Positions 31,957 through 41,556 are shown, counted from the stretch's first letter. The stretch: DNA of 64,000 nt from Croceimicrobium sp963974215 (GCA_963974215.1 CAXBBL010000003.1:186001-250000); one strand, 5' to 3'. The notes: generated by a model from the letters alone, not told the origin. Translations and numbers: made by a program.

Positions 31957-34414
31957 ATCGCCACTTTTAGAGGGTTATTTACAAGCTGAGTTAATCGGGC
32001 CTCCCGCTCAGTTGGTGACGCGCATTTTATACGATAGCCGCCAATATTCGGCAGGCAGTGGCGCCTTGTTTTTTGCTATCAGCGGTAAGCACCACAATGG
32101 ACATGAATACGTAGAAGAGCTTATTGCCAAGGGAGTAAAAGCCTTCGTGGTAGAAAAGATTCCGGTTAAGAATTATCCCGAAATTAGTTTTTATAAAGTG
32201 CCTAATACTTTGCAAGCTTTGCAAAATTTAGCGCAACAAATTCGTCTGCATTCTAGCGCTGAAATTATTGCCATAACGGGTAGTAATGGAAAAACAGTGG
32301 TAAAGGAGTGGCTCGGTCAGGTGCTGCAGCCGCATTTTAAACTGACTAAAAACCCTAAGAGTTATAATTCCCAAATTGGCGTTCCGATTTCCTTATGGAA
32401 TTTAAAAAACGATGATGAATTGGGGATTTTCGAAGCGGGTATTAGTCAACCCGATGAAATGCAAAACTTGGCGCAGATGCTCGCGCCCAAATGGGGGATT
32501 TTCACCAATATCGGTAGTGCTCACGCGGAAAACTTTAGTAATGTAGAAGCGAAAATCGACGAGAAACTAAAGCTCTTTCAAAATGCCGAACACCTTATTT
32601 ATCAAGCGGATGATTCGCTTTTGGCCCATAAGATTGAAAGCTTTGCGGCGAAAAAGGCCCTGCAATTACACGCTTGGTCTTGGCAGAAAACCGGAGCCGA
32701 TTTTCAGTTTAAGATAATTGATGCGCAGCCCAATTCCACCCAATTGGAATTAGTTTGGCAAGGCAAAAATTATACGCTTTCTCTCCCTTTCGGAGACGAG
32801 GCTAGCCTGCAAAACGCAGCGCACAGTATCGTTTTTGCTTTTTTATTGGGTTTGAATCAGCAGCAAATTAATATAGGATTATCTAAACTCACTCCTGTAG
32901 AAATGCGCCTTGAAATGAAGGAGGGCATTCAGAATGGCTTGCTCATTAACGATGCCTACAATAGCGATTTGGAATCACTGCGCTTGGCTTTGCACTTTTT
33001 AGACGCTCATGCAGGCGAGCGAGGCCGGGTTTTAATATTAAGCGATTTACAGCAAATTGGTCTGGCGCCAGATGACTTGTATAAGGCCTTGAGTGAAATT
33101 ATTGAACGCTTTCAATTAGAGGCGCTCATATTAATTGGCGAAGCTTTGGAATCGCTAGAATTTGAGAGGCCGCAAATTTGTGCCTACTATCCTACTACCG
33201 ATGCTTTTTTAATAAATATGCATTTGCATAGTTTTAAAGAAAAAGCGGTGCTATTAAAAGGAGCGCGCTCTTTTGCTTTTGAAAAGATTGCCGAAAGATT
33301 AGTCATGCACCGCCACGAAACGGTTTTGGAAGTGCATCTTAATCGTGTCGTTCACAATCTTAACTATTACCGCTCCAAATTGAAACCCGAAGCCAAATTA
33401 ATGGCAATGGTTAAAGCCTTTGCCTATGGCAGCGGAGCAGTAGAAGTGGCGCGGGTACTGGCCTTTCATGGGGTAGATTATTTAGCGGTTGCTTACGCAG
33501 ATGAAGGCTTAGAATTGCGCAAGGCAGGCATTGAACTTCCCATTATGGTTTTAAATACCGAATCTTCGGCGCTTAAATCCATGATTAAGAATAAATTAGA
33601 ACCCGAAATATACAGCTTAGCACGTTTAGGTGAGCTAGTCGATTTACTGGAGGCTTCTCCCGCCGAGGAAAAGGTTTTAATTCATCTCAAGTTAGAAACA
33701 GGTATGCATCGTTTGGGCTTTGAGGAGGCCGATTTAGACGAGCTTATTCAAGTATTACAAAAGCATTCTACTATAGCCGTGGCTTCTGTGTTTTCGCATC
33801 TAGCGGCAGCGGACGACCCAGCAGAAAGTGACTTTACCCGCTTGCAAATAGCCACCTTTAAACGCATGAGCGATAGGATTGCCGCTGGATTATCCTATCC
33901 CTTTTTAAGGCACATTGCCAATAGCAGTGGCATTGAACGTTTTCCCGAAGCTTATTTTGATATGGTGCGTTTGGGAATTGGTTTGTATGGCGTTTCCAAT
34001 GCAGAAGAGGAGCGCAAACACCTTTTACCGATTAGCGAATTGAAGGCGCGGGTTTCACAAATTAAAAATCTAAAAGCAGGCGATTCGGTAGGTTATGGCA
34101 GGCGCTTTAAAGCAGATGCGAAAACCAAAATTGCCGTTATTTCTATTGGCTATGCCGATGGGTTTACACGTTCTCTCAGCGCTGGAGTAGGTAAGGTGAT
34201 GATTAAAGGAAAGCTATACCCAACGGTAGGATCTGTATGCATGGATATGGTAATGGTAAATATTTTTGAAGATCCTATTGAAGAAGGCGATGAGGTTCTT
34301 ATTTTTGGCGACAAAAGAAGTATTTATGATTTCGCAGGAGATATGAATACGATTCCCTATGAAGTTTTAACTGGTATTTCGCAGCGCGTGAAGCGGGTGT
34401 ATTTTATGTCCTAA
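31946..34414 (+). CDS. murF-alr: Bifunctional UDP-MurNAc-tripeptide--D-Ala-D-Ala ligase / alanine racemase
   Basis: An 822-residue fusion of two peptidoglycan precursor enzymes. Residues ~1-450 are MurF: DSRQYSAGSGALFFAISG, then the ATP loop AITGSNGKTVVKEW near 112-125 and NDAYNSDLESLRLAL near 335. Residues ~455-822 are alanine racemase: VHLNRVVHNLNYYRSKL, the pyridoxal phosphate lysine Lys490 in MVKAFAYGSG, GMHRLGF, and the catalytic tyrosine loop VGYGRRFKA near 718. The racemase half supplies D-Ala and the ligase half adds the D-Ala-D-Ala dipeptide. The start is TTG; an in-frame stop at 31931 rules out anything much further upstream. It overlaps tdk by 11 bases. Confidence 0.94.
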   Translation: MENRSPLLEGYLQAELIGPPAQLVTRILYDSRQYSAGSGALFFAISGKHHNGHEYVEELIAKGVKAFVVEKIPVKNYPEISFYKVPNTLQALQNLAQQIRLHSSAEIIAITGSNGKTVVKEWLGQVLQPHFKLTKNPKSYNSQIGVPISLWNLKNDDELGIFEAGISQPDEMQNLAQMLAPKWGIFTNIGSAHAENFSNVEAKIDEKLKLFQNAEHLIYQADDSLLAHKIESFAAKKALQLHAWSWQKTGADFQFKIIDAQPNSTQLELVWQGKNYTLSLPFGDEASLQNAAHSIVFAFLLGLNQQQINIGLSKLTPVEMRLEMKEGIQNGLLINDAYNSDLESLRLALHFLDAHAGERGRVLILSDLQQIGLAPDDLYKALSEIIERFQLEALILIGEALESLEFERPQICAYYPTTDAFLINMHLHSFKEKAVLLKGARSFAFEKIAERLVMHRHETVLEVHLNRVVHNLNYYRSKLKPEAKLMAMVKAFAYGSGAVEVARVLAFHGVDYLAVAYADEGLELRKAGIELPIMVLNTESSALKSMIKNKLEPEIYSLARLGELVDLLEASPAEEKVLIHLKLETGMHRLGFEEADLDELIQVLQKHSTIAVASVFSHLAAADDPAESDFTRLQIATFKRMSDRIAAGLSYPFLRHIANSSGIERFPEAYFDMVRLGIGLYGVSNAEEERKHLLPISELKARVSQIKNLKAGDSVGYGRRFKADAKTKIAVISIGYADGFTRSLSAGVGKVMIKGKLYPTVGSVCMDMVMVNIFEDPIEEGDEVLIFGDKRSIYDFAGDMNTIPYEVLTGISQRVKRVYFMS

Positions 34415-34416
34415 AA

Positions 34417-35229
34417 ATGAAATTAATACGTTTTTTCCTTTTAGTCCTTCTCACTTTTGGTATCAATTATTTTAGTTTAGCTCAAGAAAGCCCCTCCAAA
34501 AAAGGTAGCTTTTACTTTTACTGGGGTTGGAATTGGGATGCTTTTACGAATTCGGATATTCGTTTTAAAGGCGAAGATTACGATTTCACTTTGCAGCAAG
34601 TTAAAGCACGCGATAAGCAGTTTCCCTTTGAAAGTGATACCTATTTAAATGTAGGTCGGATGACTATTCCGCAGTATAACTTTCGTATTGGTTATTACTT
34701 AAGCGAAAATTGGGAGATATCTTTTGGTGCGGATCACATGAAATACGTGATGCAGCAAGATCAGTTTGTGCGCATCAACGGCTTTATTGGTGAGGCCTAT
34801 GGTGAGTTTGCCGGTTCTTACCAGGGAGAGGCAATTCAAATGACACGTGATTTTCTTCAGTTCGAGCACACAGACGGTCTAAATTACCTCAATTTAGAAT
34901 TGCGCAGAGCCGATCAAATTTTGGACTACAAAAAAATTCAATTCAGCGTTTTAGAGGGTATTGGACTAGGAGCATTAGTTCCCAAAACTAACACGGTACT
35001 TTTAGGGAAAGAGCGTTACGATGAGTTTCATACTTCGGGCTTTGGGGTATCGGCAGTCTTAGCGCTTAATTTCACTTTCTATCGCTATTTCTTTTTGCAG
35101 AGTGAGTTTAAAAGTGGCTATATCAATATGCCCAGTATTCGCACCACCGCCAGCCCGATGGATTCGGCTGAACAATCTTTTTTCTTTGCGCAAATTAATG
35201 GCGTGATCGGCTTTAGGATTCCACTTTAA
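34417..35229 (+). CDS. Predicted outer-membrane beta-barrel protein
   Basis: A 270-residue protein with a signal peptide (cut likely after SLAQ at residue 23) and no lipobox. The mature part alternates aromatic and polar residues in strand-like segments (GSFYFYWGWNWDAF, YNFRIGYYLSENWEISFGAD, FYRYFFLQSEFKSGYINM) and ends in FRIPL, a barrel-like C terminus. I do not recognise a named family. It starts two bases after murF-alr, so it is likely co-transcribed with it. It ends at a bidirectional terminator. Confidence 0.72.
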   Translation: MKLIRFFLLVLLTFGINYFSLAQESPSKKGSFYFYWGWNWDAFTNSDIRFKGEDYDFTLQQVKARDKQFPFESDTYLNVGRMTIPQYNFRIGYYLSENWEISFGADHMKYVMQQDQFVRINGFIGEAYGEFAGSYQGEAIQMTRDFLQFEHTDGLNYLNLELRRADQILDYKKIQFSVLEGIGLGALVPKTNTVLLGKERYDEFHTSGFGVSAVLALNFTFYRYFFLQSEFKSGYINMPSIRTTASPMDSAEQSFFFAQINGVIGFRIPL

Positions 35230-35265
35230 AAAAATAGCCACGAGATTTATCCCGTGGCTATTTGG
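35228..35265. terminator. Bidirectional terminator between convergent genes
   Basis: The arms aaatagccacg (35232-35242) and cgtggctattt (35253-35263) form an 11-bp stem. The T run is strong on the minus strand and weak on the plus strand. Confidence 0.85.
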
Positions 35266-35297
35266 AAAATTCTTTAAAGGTTTTTAGCTCTTTTTAT

Positions 35298-37193
35298 CTA
35301 GCTTTTCGTTGCCTCTTTTTCCGCCTCAAAAAGCGCATCTAAGGTTTCTCTGCTTACCGCATGGTAATTAGGTCTGGCCTTGGCATAAATGTTTTTAGCC
35401 ATCTCGGCTTGACCTGCATCTAACATCGCTTTATAGGTTGGGGTAAGGAATTTTCTTCTTCCTACCGAAATTAGGAAGCTTTCCACTTTTGGATAAACAG
35501 CCTCATAGCCAGCGGCAATAGTAGGTTGAAACCAAGCGGCAGAAATCTCGCTGTTACCGCTAGTCGTAAACCCGTAAGCGGCATCTAGTTCAGCTAATTG
35601 CTCCTTTGTAATTGTTTCGGGCAGGCTATTGATAAAGTGCAACCACTCGTGGGTAGTCCACTTATCCGTTAAGCTGGCGGCTGGCAAAGTGCCTTTGTTT
35701 AAAAAAGTATCTAAGGCCCCACTTACTACCGCAAAACGATTGCTGCTTACCGTTGGTAAATTATCGGGTAAACCTATTTCGTAAATCCAACTTTTTACAC
35801 CGATGCTCTTAAACTCTTCGTCACTTAAAAGATTGGCTCTTAAATAATCGATAAACTCTTCGGTGGTCATTACCGAGAATTTATTGGTCTGGAAGTAATT
35901 TTTCAAGAACTCGTCGAAGCGCTCGCGGCCCACGGTTTCTTCCATTAAACGCAGAAAGAAATAACCTTTATCGTAAGGAATACTGGTAACGCCATCATCA
36001 GGGTTACGACCGGTAAGGTCTAGTTTCAATTTAGTATCATTGGGAATATCAATTAGCATTTCCGCCGCGTCTTTTTCTAAACCATCGTGGGTAAGACTAG
36101 CCAACATTTCGGAATACTCTTTACCGTAAACGGCTTCCATAATACGGTGTTCAAAATACACGGTAAAGCCTTCGTTTAACCAGAAATCATCCCAAGTGGC
36201 ATTGGTAACTAAATTACCACTCCAGCTATGCGCTAATTCATGCGCAACCAGACTAACTAAACTGCGATCGCCTGCTAAAATGGTAGGGGTAGCAAAGGTT
36301 AAGCGTGGGTTTTCCATTCCCCCGAAAGGAAAAGAAGGAGGCAATACAATTAAATCGTAGCGTCCCCAAGCATAGGGGCCGTAAAGACCTTCCGCTGCTT
36401 GTACCATTTTTTCAAGATCGGCAAACTCGTAGGCAGAAGTGTCTAATAAAGAAGCTTCGGCGTAAACACCCGTGCGATCGCTAATGCTTTCGAAATACAC
36501 ATCGCCTACCGCTAAGGCAAGCAGGTAAGAAGGAATAGCTTGGGGCATGGAGAACTCGTAAGTGCCGGTTTCATTGCGCTCTTGCGGATTGGAAGCACTC
36601 ATAAGGGCTAACATATCTTGGGGAACCTTTACTTTGGCGGTATAGGTAAAACGGATGCCAGGACTATCTTGCGTTGGTACCCAGCTGCGGGCTAAAATGG
36701 CCTGACTTTGGGTGAATAAAAAGGGTTTTTGCTTACCAGCCGTTTGCTCCGCATCTAGCCATTGTAGGGCGCGGGCATTATCGCCCGTTTTGTAGGTAAT
36801 GCTTACTTGTTTCGCTTGATCGCTGATGGGAATGCGCAATCCTTGTCCTAATATTTCATTGAAGGGACTTAGGCTGAACTCTGTTTCGGTACCATCTACG
36901 GTAACTTTTTTAATGTCTAGATCGAAAATATCGAAGTAAATCGCTTCTGCACCAGCTTGGGTTTCAATATCCCAAGTAGCGGTAGCGCTAATTTGCTTTT
37001 GCGCGAAATTTACTTCTGCGTCCCAAGCTAGGCTTTTAACCACGGCATTTTCTTGGGCATAACTATGGGGATCTGCGCCAGTCTTCATTTCTACAAGCAT
37101 AGGGTTTTCATCTTCAGTTTTAGGAGTGTTTGTATTTTGACAAGAAAAAAGGGCAAAAGCCAAAAGGCCGGCCGAGAGGGATTTAATTCTCAT
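35298..37193 (-). CDS. M1 family zinc aminopeptidase lipoprotein
   Basis: A 631-residue metallopeptidase with a lipoprotein signal (lipobox LFSC, Cys18). The exopeptidase motif is in PFGGMENPRLTF near residue 290. The zinc motif HELAH is at 318-322 with the third ligand Glu341 in WLNEGFTVYFEHR. SIPYDKGYFFLRLMEE near 400 carries the conserved tyrosine. The C-terminal ~200 residues form the helical domain of the leukotriene A4 hydrolase/aminopeptidase B branch. It likely trims peptides in the periplasm or at the cell surface. It is transcribed alone, away from the YvlD-like gene. Confidence 0.93.
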   Translation of the reverse strand: MRIKSLSAGLLAFALFSCQNTNTPKTEDENPMLVEMKTGADPHSYAQENAVVKSLAWDAEVNFAQKQISATATWDIETQAGAEAIYFDIFDLDIKKVTVDGTETEFSLSPFNEILGQGLRIPISDQAKQVSITYKTGDNARALQWLDAEQTAGKQKPFLFTQSQAILARSWVPTQDSPGIRFTYTAKVKVPQDMLALMSASNPQERNETGTYEFSMPQAIPSYLLALAVGDVYFESISDRTGVYAEASLLDTSAYEFADLEKMVQAAEGLYGPYAWGRYDLIVLPPSFPFGGMENPRLTFATPTILAGDRSLVSLVAHELAHSWSGNLVTNATWDDFWLNEGFTVYFEHRIMEAVYGKEYSEMLASLTHDGLEKDAAEMLIDIPNDTKLKLDLTGRNPDDGVTSIPYDKGYFFLRLMEETVGRERFDEFLKNYFQTNKFSVMTTEEFIDYLRANLLSDEEFKSIGVKSWIYEIGLPDNLPTVSSNRFAVVSGALDTFLNKGTLPAASLTDKWTTHEWLHFINSLPETITKEQLAELDAAYGFTTSGNSEISAAWFQPTIAAGYEAVYPKVESFLISVGRRKFLTPTYKAMLDAGQAEMAKNIYAKARPNYHAVSRETLDALFEAEKEATKS

Positions 37194-37201
37194 GTTATTG
37201 T

Positions 37202-37209
37202 TAATTTTG
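37202..37209 (+). promoter_or_regulatory. -7 element upstream of the YvlD/holin-like gene
   Basis: TAATTTTG, 20 bases before the ATG at 37230, in the divergent gap with the M1 peptidase gene. Confidence 0.5.
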
Positions 37210-37229
37210 AGGACGCAAGTTAAGAATCC

Positions 37230-37589
37230 ATGAATAATCTACTTATTAAGTTAGTCGTAAATACGCTGAGTGTTTTTATCACCGCTTGGATAATGGGTAA
37301 TGCCGTTCACCTCGATGGGTTCGGTACCGCAATTTTGGTGGCCATTGTTTTGGCCCTGCTGAATGTCACCATTAAACCGCTCTTAATTCTCTTTACTATT
37401 CCCGCCACAATTTTCACTTTAGGACTTTTCCTGTTTGTGATAAATGCGGTGGTAATTCTCATGGCCGATAATTTAATTTCAGGTTTTTCCGTCGATGGCT
37501 TTTGGTGGGCTTTGGTTTTTAGTTTCGTCTTAAGCTTTGTGAATTCTTTACTGAATAGTTTGGGAAAAGATGAGGAGAGGAAGTTGTGA
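37230..37589 (+). CDS. YvlD/phage-holin-family membrane protein
   Basis: A 119-residue protein with four membrane spans. The pattern LVVNTLSVFITAWIMG, ALLNVTIKPLLILFTIPATI and FLFVINAVVILMADNLI, ending in FVNSLLNSL, is typical of the family labelled phage holin family or YvlD. Despite the name it is a core bacterial membrane protein in many phyla; nothing around it suggests a prophage. The function is unknown. The 191 bases downstream (37590-37780) hold nothing I can support. Confidence 0.82.
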   Translation: MNNLLIKLVVNTLSVFITAWIMGNAVHLDGFGTAILVAIVLALLNVTIKPLLILFTIPATIFTLGLFLFVINAVVILMADNLISGFSVDGFWWALVFSFVLSFVNSLLNSLGKDEERKL

Positions 37590-37780
37590 GTATTAAGCAG
37601 GGATACTCATGGTGCGGTATTGATGGCTATTTTTTTCGAAAGGGAATTCCTCAATTTTGGTTTTTATAAGCATAAAAAATTCCCCTACTTAGGGAAAAGA
37701 AGGGGGACTGATGAGCTATATTGTTAGAGGTGCTTTGACAAGCTATAATTTCGTGAGAATCTACTGCGGTCTTATTAAAG

Positions 37781-39772
37781 CTACTTCTCAATCATAATCC
37801 TCTCCTGATAAATACCCTTCTTGCCTTGAGCTTTTAGAAGGTAAACACCAGGATTTAAATGCTGTAGTGCGAGTTTGATTTCCCTTTCGGCCGGAAGCTT
37901 TTCGGCGGCTTCAAATACCTTTGATCCATCTAATGCGAATAAGCTAATTGCTATCTCTTCTTTTTCTTCTTGCGGTAAAAACAGCGTGAACTCACCTTTA
38001 CTAGGGTTGGGATAAACTTCCCAGTTTAACTTTTGCGTGGCTAATTGCTCATCTATACCAATGCCATAGCCCACAGTGAAATACTGGCGAATTTCTGTGC
38101 CAAAATTTGGGTTAAGCGTCTTGTTGAAAAAGTCGCCACCAATATTGCGCAGGATAATTCTACCGGAACCATCATTGTTCCCAAAAAAGGAAAGTCCGTC
38201 TTTATTGCGATCGCCAATAAGTAACATATAGCAACCTGGGCTGAGGTTAAAAGTGTCGCGGTAAGTAGTAGAGTTCGAAAGGTTGTCACCTGATGCGATA
38301 AGGTTGCCGCTAGCATCTTCTAATTTCCAGAAAGTTTGAGCCGCAGCATTGTTGGTACGAAGCTCAAAGCGAATATTGCTGGGAAATTCTTCCGTAAGAG
38401 CAACTTGTGCGCTTTTACGATTATTGAAGTTTATTTCATCACCCGCCTGTCCATTTACCCGCTCAATTTGGGCCATAAAAGTTAAAGGAGTGCTGGCAGA
38501 TTGCCAATCGCTTAATTGCATCATGGGCAATTCAATTTCAATAGTAGCAAGAGGTTCTAGGTTTCCCGTCCAGCTATGGTTTTGCCAGCTTGGGTTTCCT
38601 TTTAAGCCGTAGCTAATTTCGGCGCTAGTTATGGTAGTCGCTCCTTTGTTTTTAAGGCGAATTTTGGCGCTGTTGCAGATGGGGTTGAGGCGCGCATACT
38701 CGTCGTTATTACTGGGATAAATTATATCATTTAAAACTAAATCGAGGTTTTGATTGAAATCGCCCAAATGAAATAGTTGCGCCGACATATTGTAATTGGC
38801 AGGGGTTTCGCCACTGGGAACCGTATAATTATAAGCTTCGATATCTATATCAATGGAAGAGGCATTCGCCATAAAGGCACTAAGGTCGTGATCGTAGATG
38901 TTTACGCGATCGCCTGGACACCAATTGGCCCGGTCATAAAGCCAAGTACCAGCTTGGGGCCAAAGACCGTTTAATCCACAGTCATCACGCCACATGGCTT
39001 GCTGAGTTACCAGTTGACCATCTACATAAACGAGGTAATCTTTATCGCAAAATTCGGCGCAGTTTAGGGCATTAATAAAACCATGACCTGAAGGCGCCAT
39101 TTTAAGATTAAACTGGGTAGCGTTCGCATTTAAATTTAAAGTGCGTGCTGGCATGTGATTGGTTTCAAACTGGGTCGGGCTGAGGTAATTAAATCCGCCG
39201 CGGTAAAGATTCTCTACTTGGTAAACATCGCGCACCGGTTTGCCTTCAATCATTATAAACTCCAAAGTCGCACTAAAGCCGCTGCTCCAGCCTTGGTAAA
39301 AAACTTCCATTTCTACCGAATCGTGCAGAAGAGGGTAGTAATCGCTTACATCAAAATAGAAGGTGCGGGTCCAATCGTTAGAAAGGGCTCCACCATAAGG
39401 GGTGATTACCTTGGCCAATTCTACTCTTTCCTTTACGGGAAAAATATTCCAAGTGGTATCTATGGTTAATGGGTTGTTGCTGATGGTATCGATGCTAGCG
39501 ACATTGCTATCCAAAGCACCAGTGGGTACAAATAAGTTTACTAGGGTGGTGTAATCCCAATCGCTGCAACCTCCGGTGGCGCATCCCATGGTATAACGCA
39601 GCGTGATTTCGTGCCAATTGCTAGAACTAGCGGGGAATACCGCCCAGTCTTTGTAGGATTTATACCAAGTAAGATCAGTATTTTGATGCGCTAAAACACG
39701 GGTGGTATCGCCATCTGCCGCAAGGCCAATGGTGCTAAAAAAAGTTAAAAGTAGAAGTAGCGTTTTTCTCAT
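37781..39772 (-). CDS. Secreted PNGase F-like protein with T9SS sorting domain
   Basis: A 663-residue protein with a signal peptide (1-18). Residues ~20-330 match the two-domain layout of peptide-N-glycosidase F: a GCATGGCSDWDYTT segment whose Asp73 lines up with the catalytic Asp60 of PNGase F, ITPYGGALSNDW, a GHGFINALNCAEFC segment (Glu240 matching Glu206) and YDRANWCPGD. A central Ig-like region follows (IRLKNKGATTITSAEISYGL). The last ~85 residues are a type A T9SS sorting domain (WEVYPNPSKGEFTLFLP, LNPGVYLLKA). The likely job is removal of N-glycans from glycoproteins outside the cell. The third active-site acid of PNGase F is not clear to me here. Its start overlaps the DUF502 stop. Confidence 0.8.
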   Translation of the reverse strand: MRKTLLLLLTFFSTIGLAADGDTTRVLAHQNTDLTWYKSYKDWAVFPASSSNWHEITLRYTMGCATGGCSDWDYTTLVNLFVPTGALDSNVASIDTISNNPLTIDTTWNIFPVKERVELAKVITPYGGALSNDWTRTFYFDVSDYYPLLHDSVEMEVFYQGWSSGFSATLEFIMIEGKPVRDVYQVENLYRGGFNYLSPTQFETNHMPARTLNLNANATQFNLKMAPSGHGFINALNCAEFCDKDYLVYVDGQLVTQQAMWRDDCGLNGLWPQAGTWLYDRANWCPGDRVNIYDHDLSAFMANASSIDIDIEAYNYTVPSGETPANYNMSAQLFHLGDFNQNLDLVLNDIIYPSNNDEYARLNPICNSAKIRLKNKGATTITSAEISYGLKGNPSWQNHSWTGNLEPLATIEIELPMMQLSDWQSASTPLTFMAQIERVNGQAGDEINFNNRKSAQVALTEEFPSNIRFELRTNNAAAQTFWKLEDASGNLIASGDNLSNSTTYRDTFNLSPGCYMLLIGDRNKDGLSFFGNNDGSGRIILRNIGGDFFNKTLNPNFGTEIRQYFTVGYGIGIDEQLATQKLNWEVYPNPSKGEFTLFLPQEEKEEIAISLFALDGSKVFEAAEKLPAEREIKLALQHLNPGVYLLKAQGKKGIYQERIMIEK

Positions 39773-40332
39773 GGATTTTTATTGATTTGTGTGACTCCCG
39801 CCGAAACGATGTATTTCATAACATCGGAGGAAGGAAGATCTAATTCTGTAATTTGACTCTTAGGAACCAAATATACATTTCCAGAAATATTGTAAGAATG
39901 CGGACAGTAAACAGTGATGTAGTCTTCCCCTAAGCCTGCAAGTTTAACAAATTCTTCATCGGTAATAAATCCCACTCGCCTTACGGCAGAATCGGAGCTG
40001 AGCTGCACCAGCACGGGTTTATTAAAACTGCGTTTATCGCCCACTAAGGCATTAAGTACATCTTTAACCGCCGTGTAAATCAAATTGATGAGCGGTGCTT
40101 TGCGTATTTGGCGGTTAAACCACATTTTTAGTCGGTCGGAAATAAGGTAATTGGCCACAAAACCAATCACAGTAATAGCAGCCAAAACGGCAATAATGCC
40201 TAAGCCTGGGTATTTAAGCGGTACTAAATTATCTAGCGCTAAAAAGATCTGGATTAGCACATAAAGTGTAATCGCAATAGGTGCTACCACCAAAACCCCT
40301 TGGAGGAAATACTTAACTATACTGCGTATCAT
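39769..40332 (-). CDS. DUF502 membrane protein
   Basis: A 187-residue protein with two membrane spans (FLQGVLVVAPIAITLYVLIQ and the span around LGIIAVLAAITVIGFVANYL), followed by the conserved cytosolic part of DUF502 proteins (LINLIYTAVKDVLNAL, RVGFITDEEFV, VYCPHSYNISGNVYLVP). The function of the family is not known; plant relatives are membrane and stress associated. It overlaps both neighbours by a few bases (4 and 20), implying one operon mmcQ-DUF502-PNGase-like. Confidence 0.88.
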   Translation of the reverse strand: MIRSIVKYFLQGVLVVAPIAITLYVLIQIFLALDNLVPLKYPGLGIIAVLAAITVIGFVANYLISDRLKMWFNRQIRKAPLINLIYTAVKDVLNALVGDKRSFNKPVLVQLSSDSAVRRVGFITDEEFVKLAGLGEDYITVYCPHSYNISGNVYLVPKSQITELDLPSSDVMKYIVSAGVTQINKNP

Positions 40333-40684
40333 CTTCGCGAAGTTCTTTCTGTTTGTATTTGGGTAGGCTCGATACTACCAAATTGTAGGAGTCGAGAATA
40401 AATTTCTCTAAAATTTCTGTGGGAACGGACCCATCTAAAGAGACGGTATTCCAGTGTTTTTTGTCGCTGTGATAACCAGGTATTACCGCTGGATAGCTCT
40501 CGCGGTAAGCGATGCCATCTTCAGGAAGGGCTTTAAAGTTAAAGCGCAAAGGGTTGGATTCTAGACTGCAAAGAATAAACATCTTATTCATAACCTTGAA
40601 AACCAAAGTTTTGTCATCAAAAGGAAATGATTCATCCGTTGCTTTCAGCGATAAGCACAGATTCCTTAATTCTTCAATGTTCAT
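40313..40684 (-). CDS. MmcQ/YjbR family protein
   Basis: A 123-residue protein of the CyaY-like fold family MmcQ/YjbR, possibly DNA binding. Family marks: DESFPFDDKTLVFKVMNKMF near 15-34, LRFNFKALPEDGIAYRESYP and HWNTVSLDGSVP. The ATG at 40684 is favoured because the -7 element lies directly upstream; an in-frame TTG at 40702 overlaps that element. It is the first gene of a three-gene operon with DUF502 and the PNGase F-like gene. Confidence 0.88.
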   Translation of the reverse strand: MNIEELRNLCLSLKATDESFPFDDKTLVFKVMNKMFILCSLESNPLRFNFKALPEDGIAYRESYPAVIPGYHSDKKHWNTVSLDGSVPTEILEKFILDSYNLVVSSLPKYKQKELREDDTQYS

Positions 40685-40699
40685 GTTCGGGCCTTTGCG

Positions 40700-40707
40700 C
40701 AAATATA
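40700..40707 (-). promoter_or_regulatory. -7 element of the mmcQ operon
   Basis: TATATTTG on the minus strand, 15 bases before the ATG at 40684. Confidence 0.58.
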
Positions 40708-40821
40708 CAATTCAAGGATTTGAACCTTGCTCGATAAATTGCGTTAAAAGATCTTAGGTGAAATTTTGATATTGAAGCTTTTTTGATACTTTTATTTCAC
40801 CGTAGGATCTAATGTAAGCAA

Positions 40822-41556
40822 ATGAATATGAACGGAGTAGATTTAGAGAAAGCTTTAATTCGTGAAAAGCAAAGAGAGGAAGCTAAAAATCCTGATACCA
40901 TATTGGAAGCCTTTAAGGCACTTTTAGCCGATGATGATAAGAAGGACGATGAAATTTTAGAGGCTATTTTTAAAGGGGGGAGCGATCTGAGTAATCAACT
41001 TAAAATAAAAGATCTGGATCCAGCGAAAATATTCACTACCCAACAAATTAAAAACCTTTGTACCCAATATCGCTTGCGTTTTTTGGATACCAAATATTTT
41101 AAAGGGGAGGTACCTTACGAGGCGATAAGTAAGATTAAGGCTTTGCAACGTGATCATAATACTGAGTTGCGGGCCTTTAAAATGATTGCACCGGCCCCGA
41201 TGTTCAATCTGCAGAATAAAGATAAAGACCCATTGTTAATGCTGCCTTTGGGTAACGATCGTTTTTATTTAGTACACAAATGGGGCAACGATTTACATCC
41301 CCTACGCGCCCTAATGGTTTACCCTTTCCGCAGCTTCCAAACCCTGTTATTTACCGTAGCAGCTTTAGCAGCTTTTATTGTCGCCTTGGTGCCCGATTCC
41401 ATTATGATGGGCCCCTACGACAGTCATTCCTTTGGCTTAAGAGTGATTTTTTTCTTCTATCTCTTCTTAGCTTTTAGCGGTCTTACTGCTTTATACGGTT
41501 TTAGCAGAATAAAGAATTTTAATTCGGAACTGTGGAATAGTCGCTATTTAGATTAA
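40822..41556 (+). CDS. Hypothetical protein with C-terminal membrane hairpin
   Basis: A 244-residue protein. Residues 1-60 are highly charged and helical (EKALIREKQREEAKNPDTIL). Residues 60-160 look globular and cytosolic (FTTQQIKNLCTQYRLRFLDT, APAPMFNLQNKDKDPLLMLP, GNDRFYLVHKWGNDLHPLRA). Two membrane spans lie near 175-195 and 210-232, with a short cytosolic end. It looks like a tail-anchored protein exposing a large soluble domain to the cytoplasm. I do not recognise the family with certainty. It converges on the DinB gene with a 4-base overlap. Confidence 0.7.
   Translation: MNMNGVDLEKALIREKQREEAKNPDTILEAFKALLADDDKKDDEILEAIFKGGSDLSNQLKIKDLDPAKIFTTQQIKNLCTQYRLRFLDTKYFKGEVPYEAISKIKALQRDHNTELRAFKMIAPAPMFNLQNKDKDPLLMLPLGNDRFYLVHKWGNDLHPLRALMVYPFRSFQTLLFTVAALAAFIVALVPDSIMMGPYDSHSFGLRVIFFFYLFLAFSGLTALYGFSRIKNFNSELWNSRYLD

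Noticed and set aside
37230..37589. Holin annotation as evidence of a prophage
   Set aside because: The family is a core membrane protein (YvlD-like); no other phage gene lies nearby.
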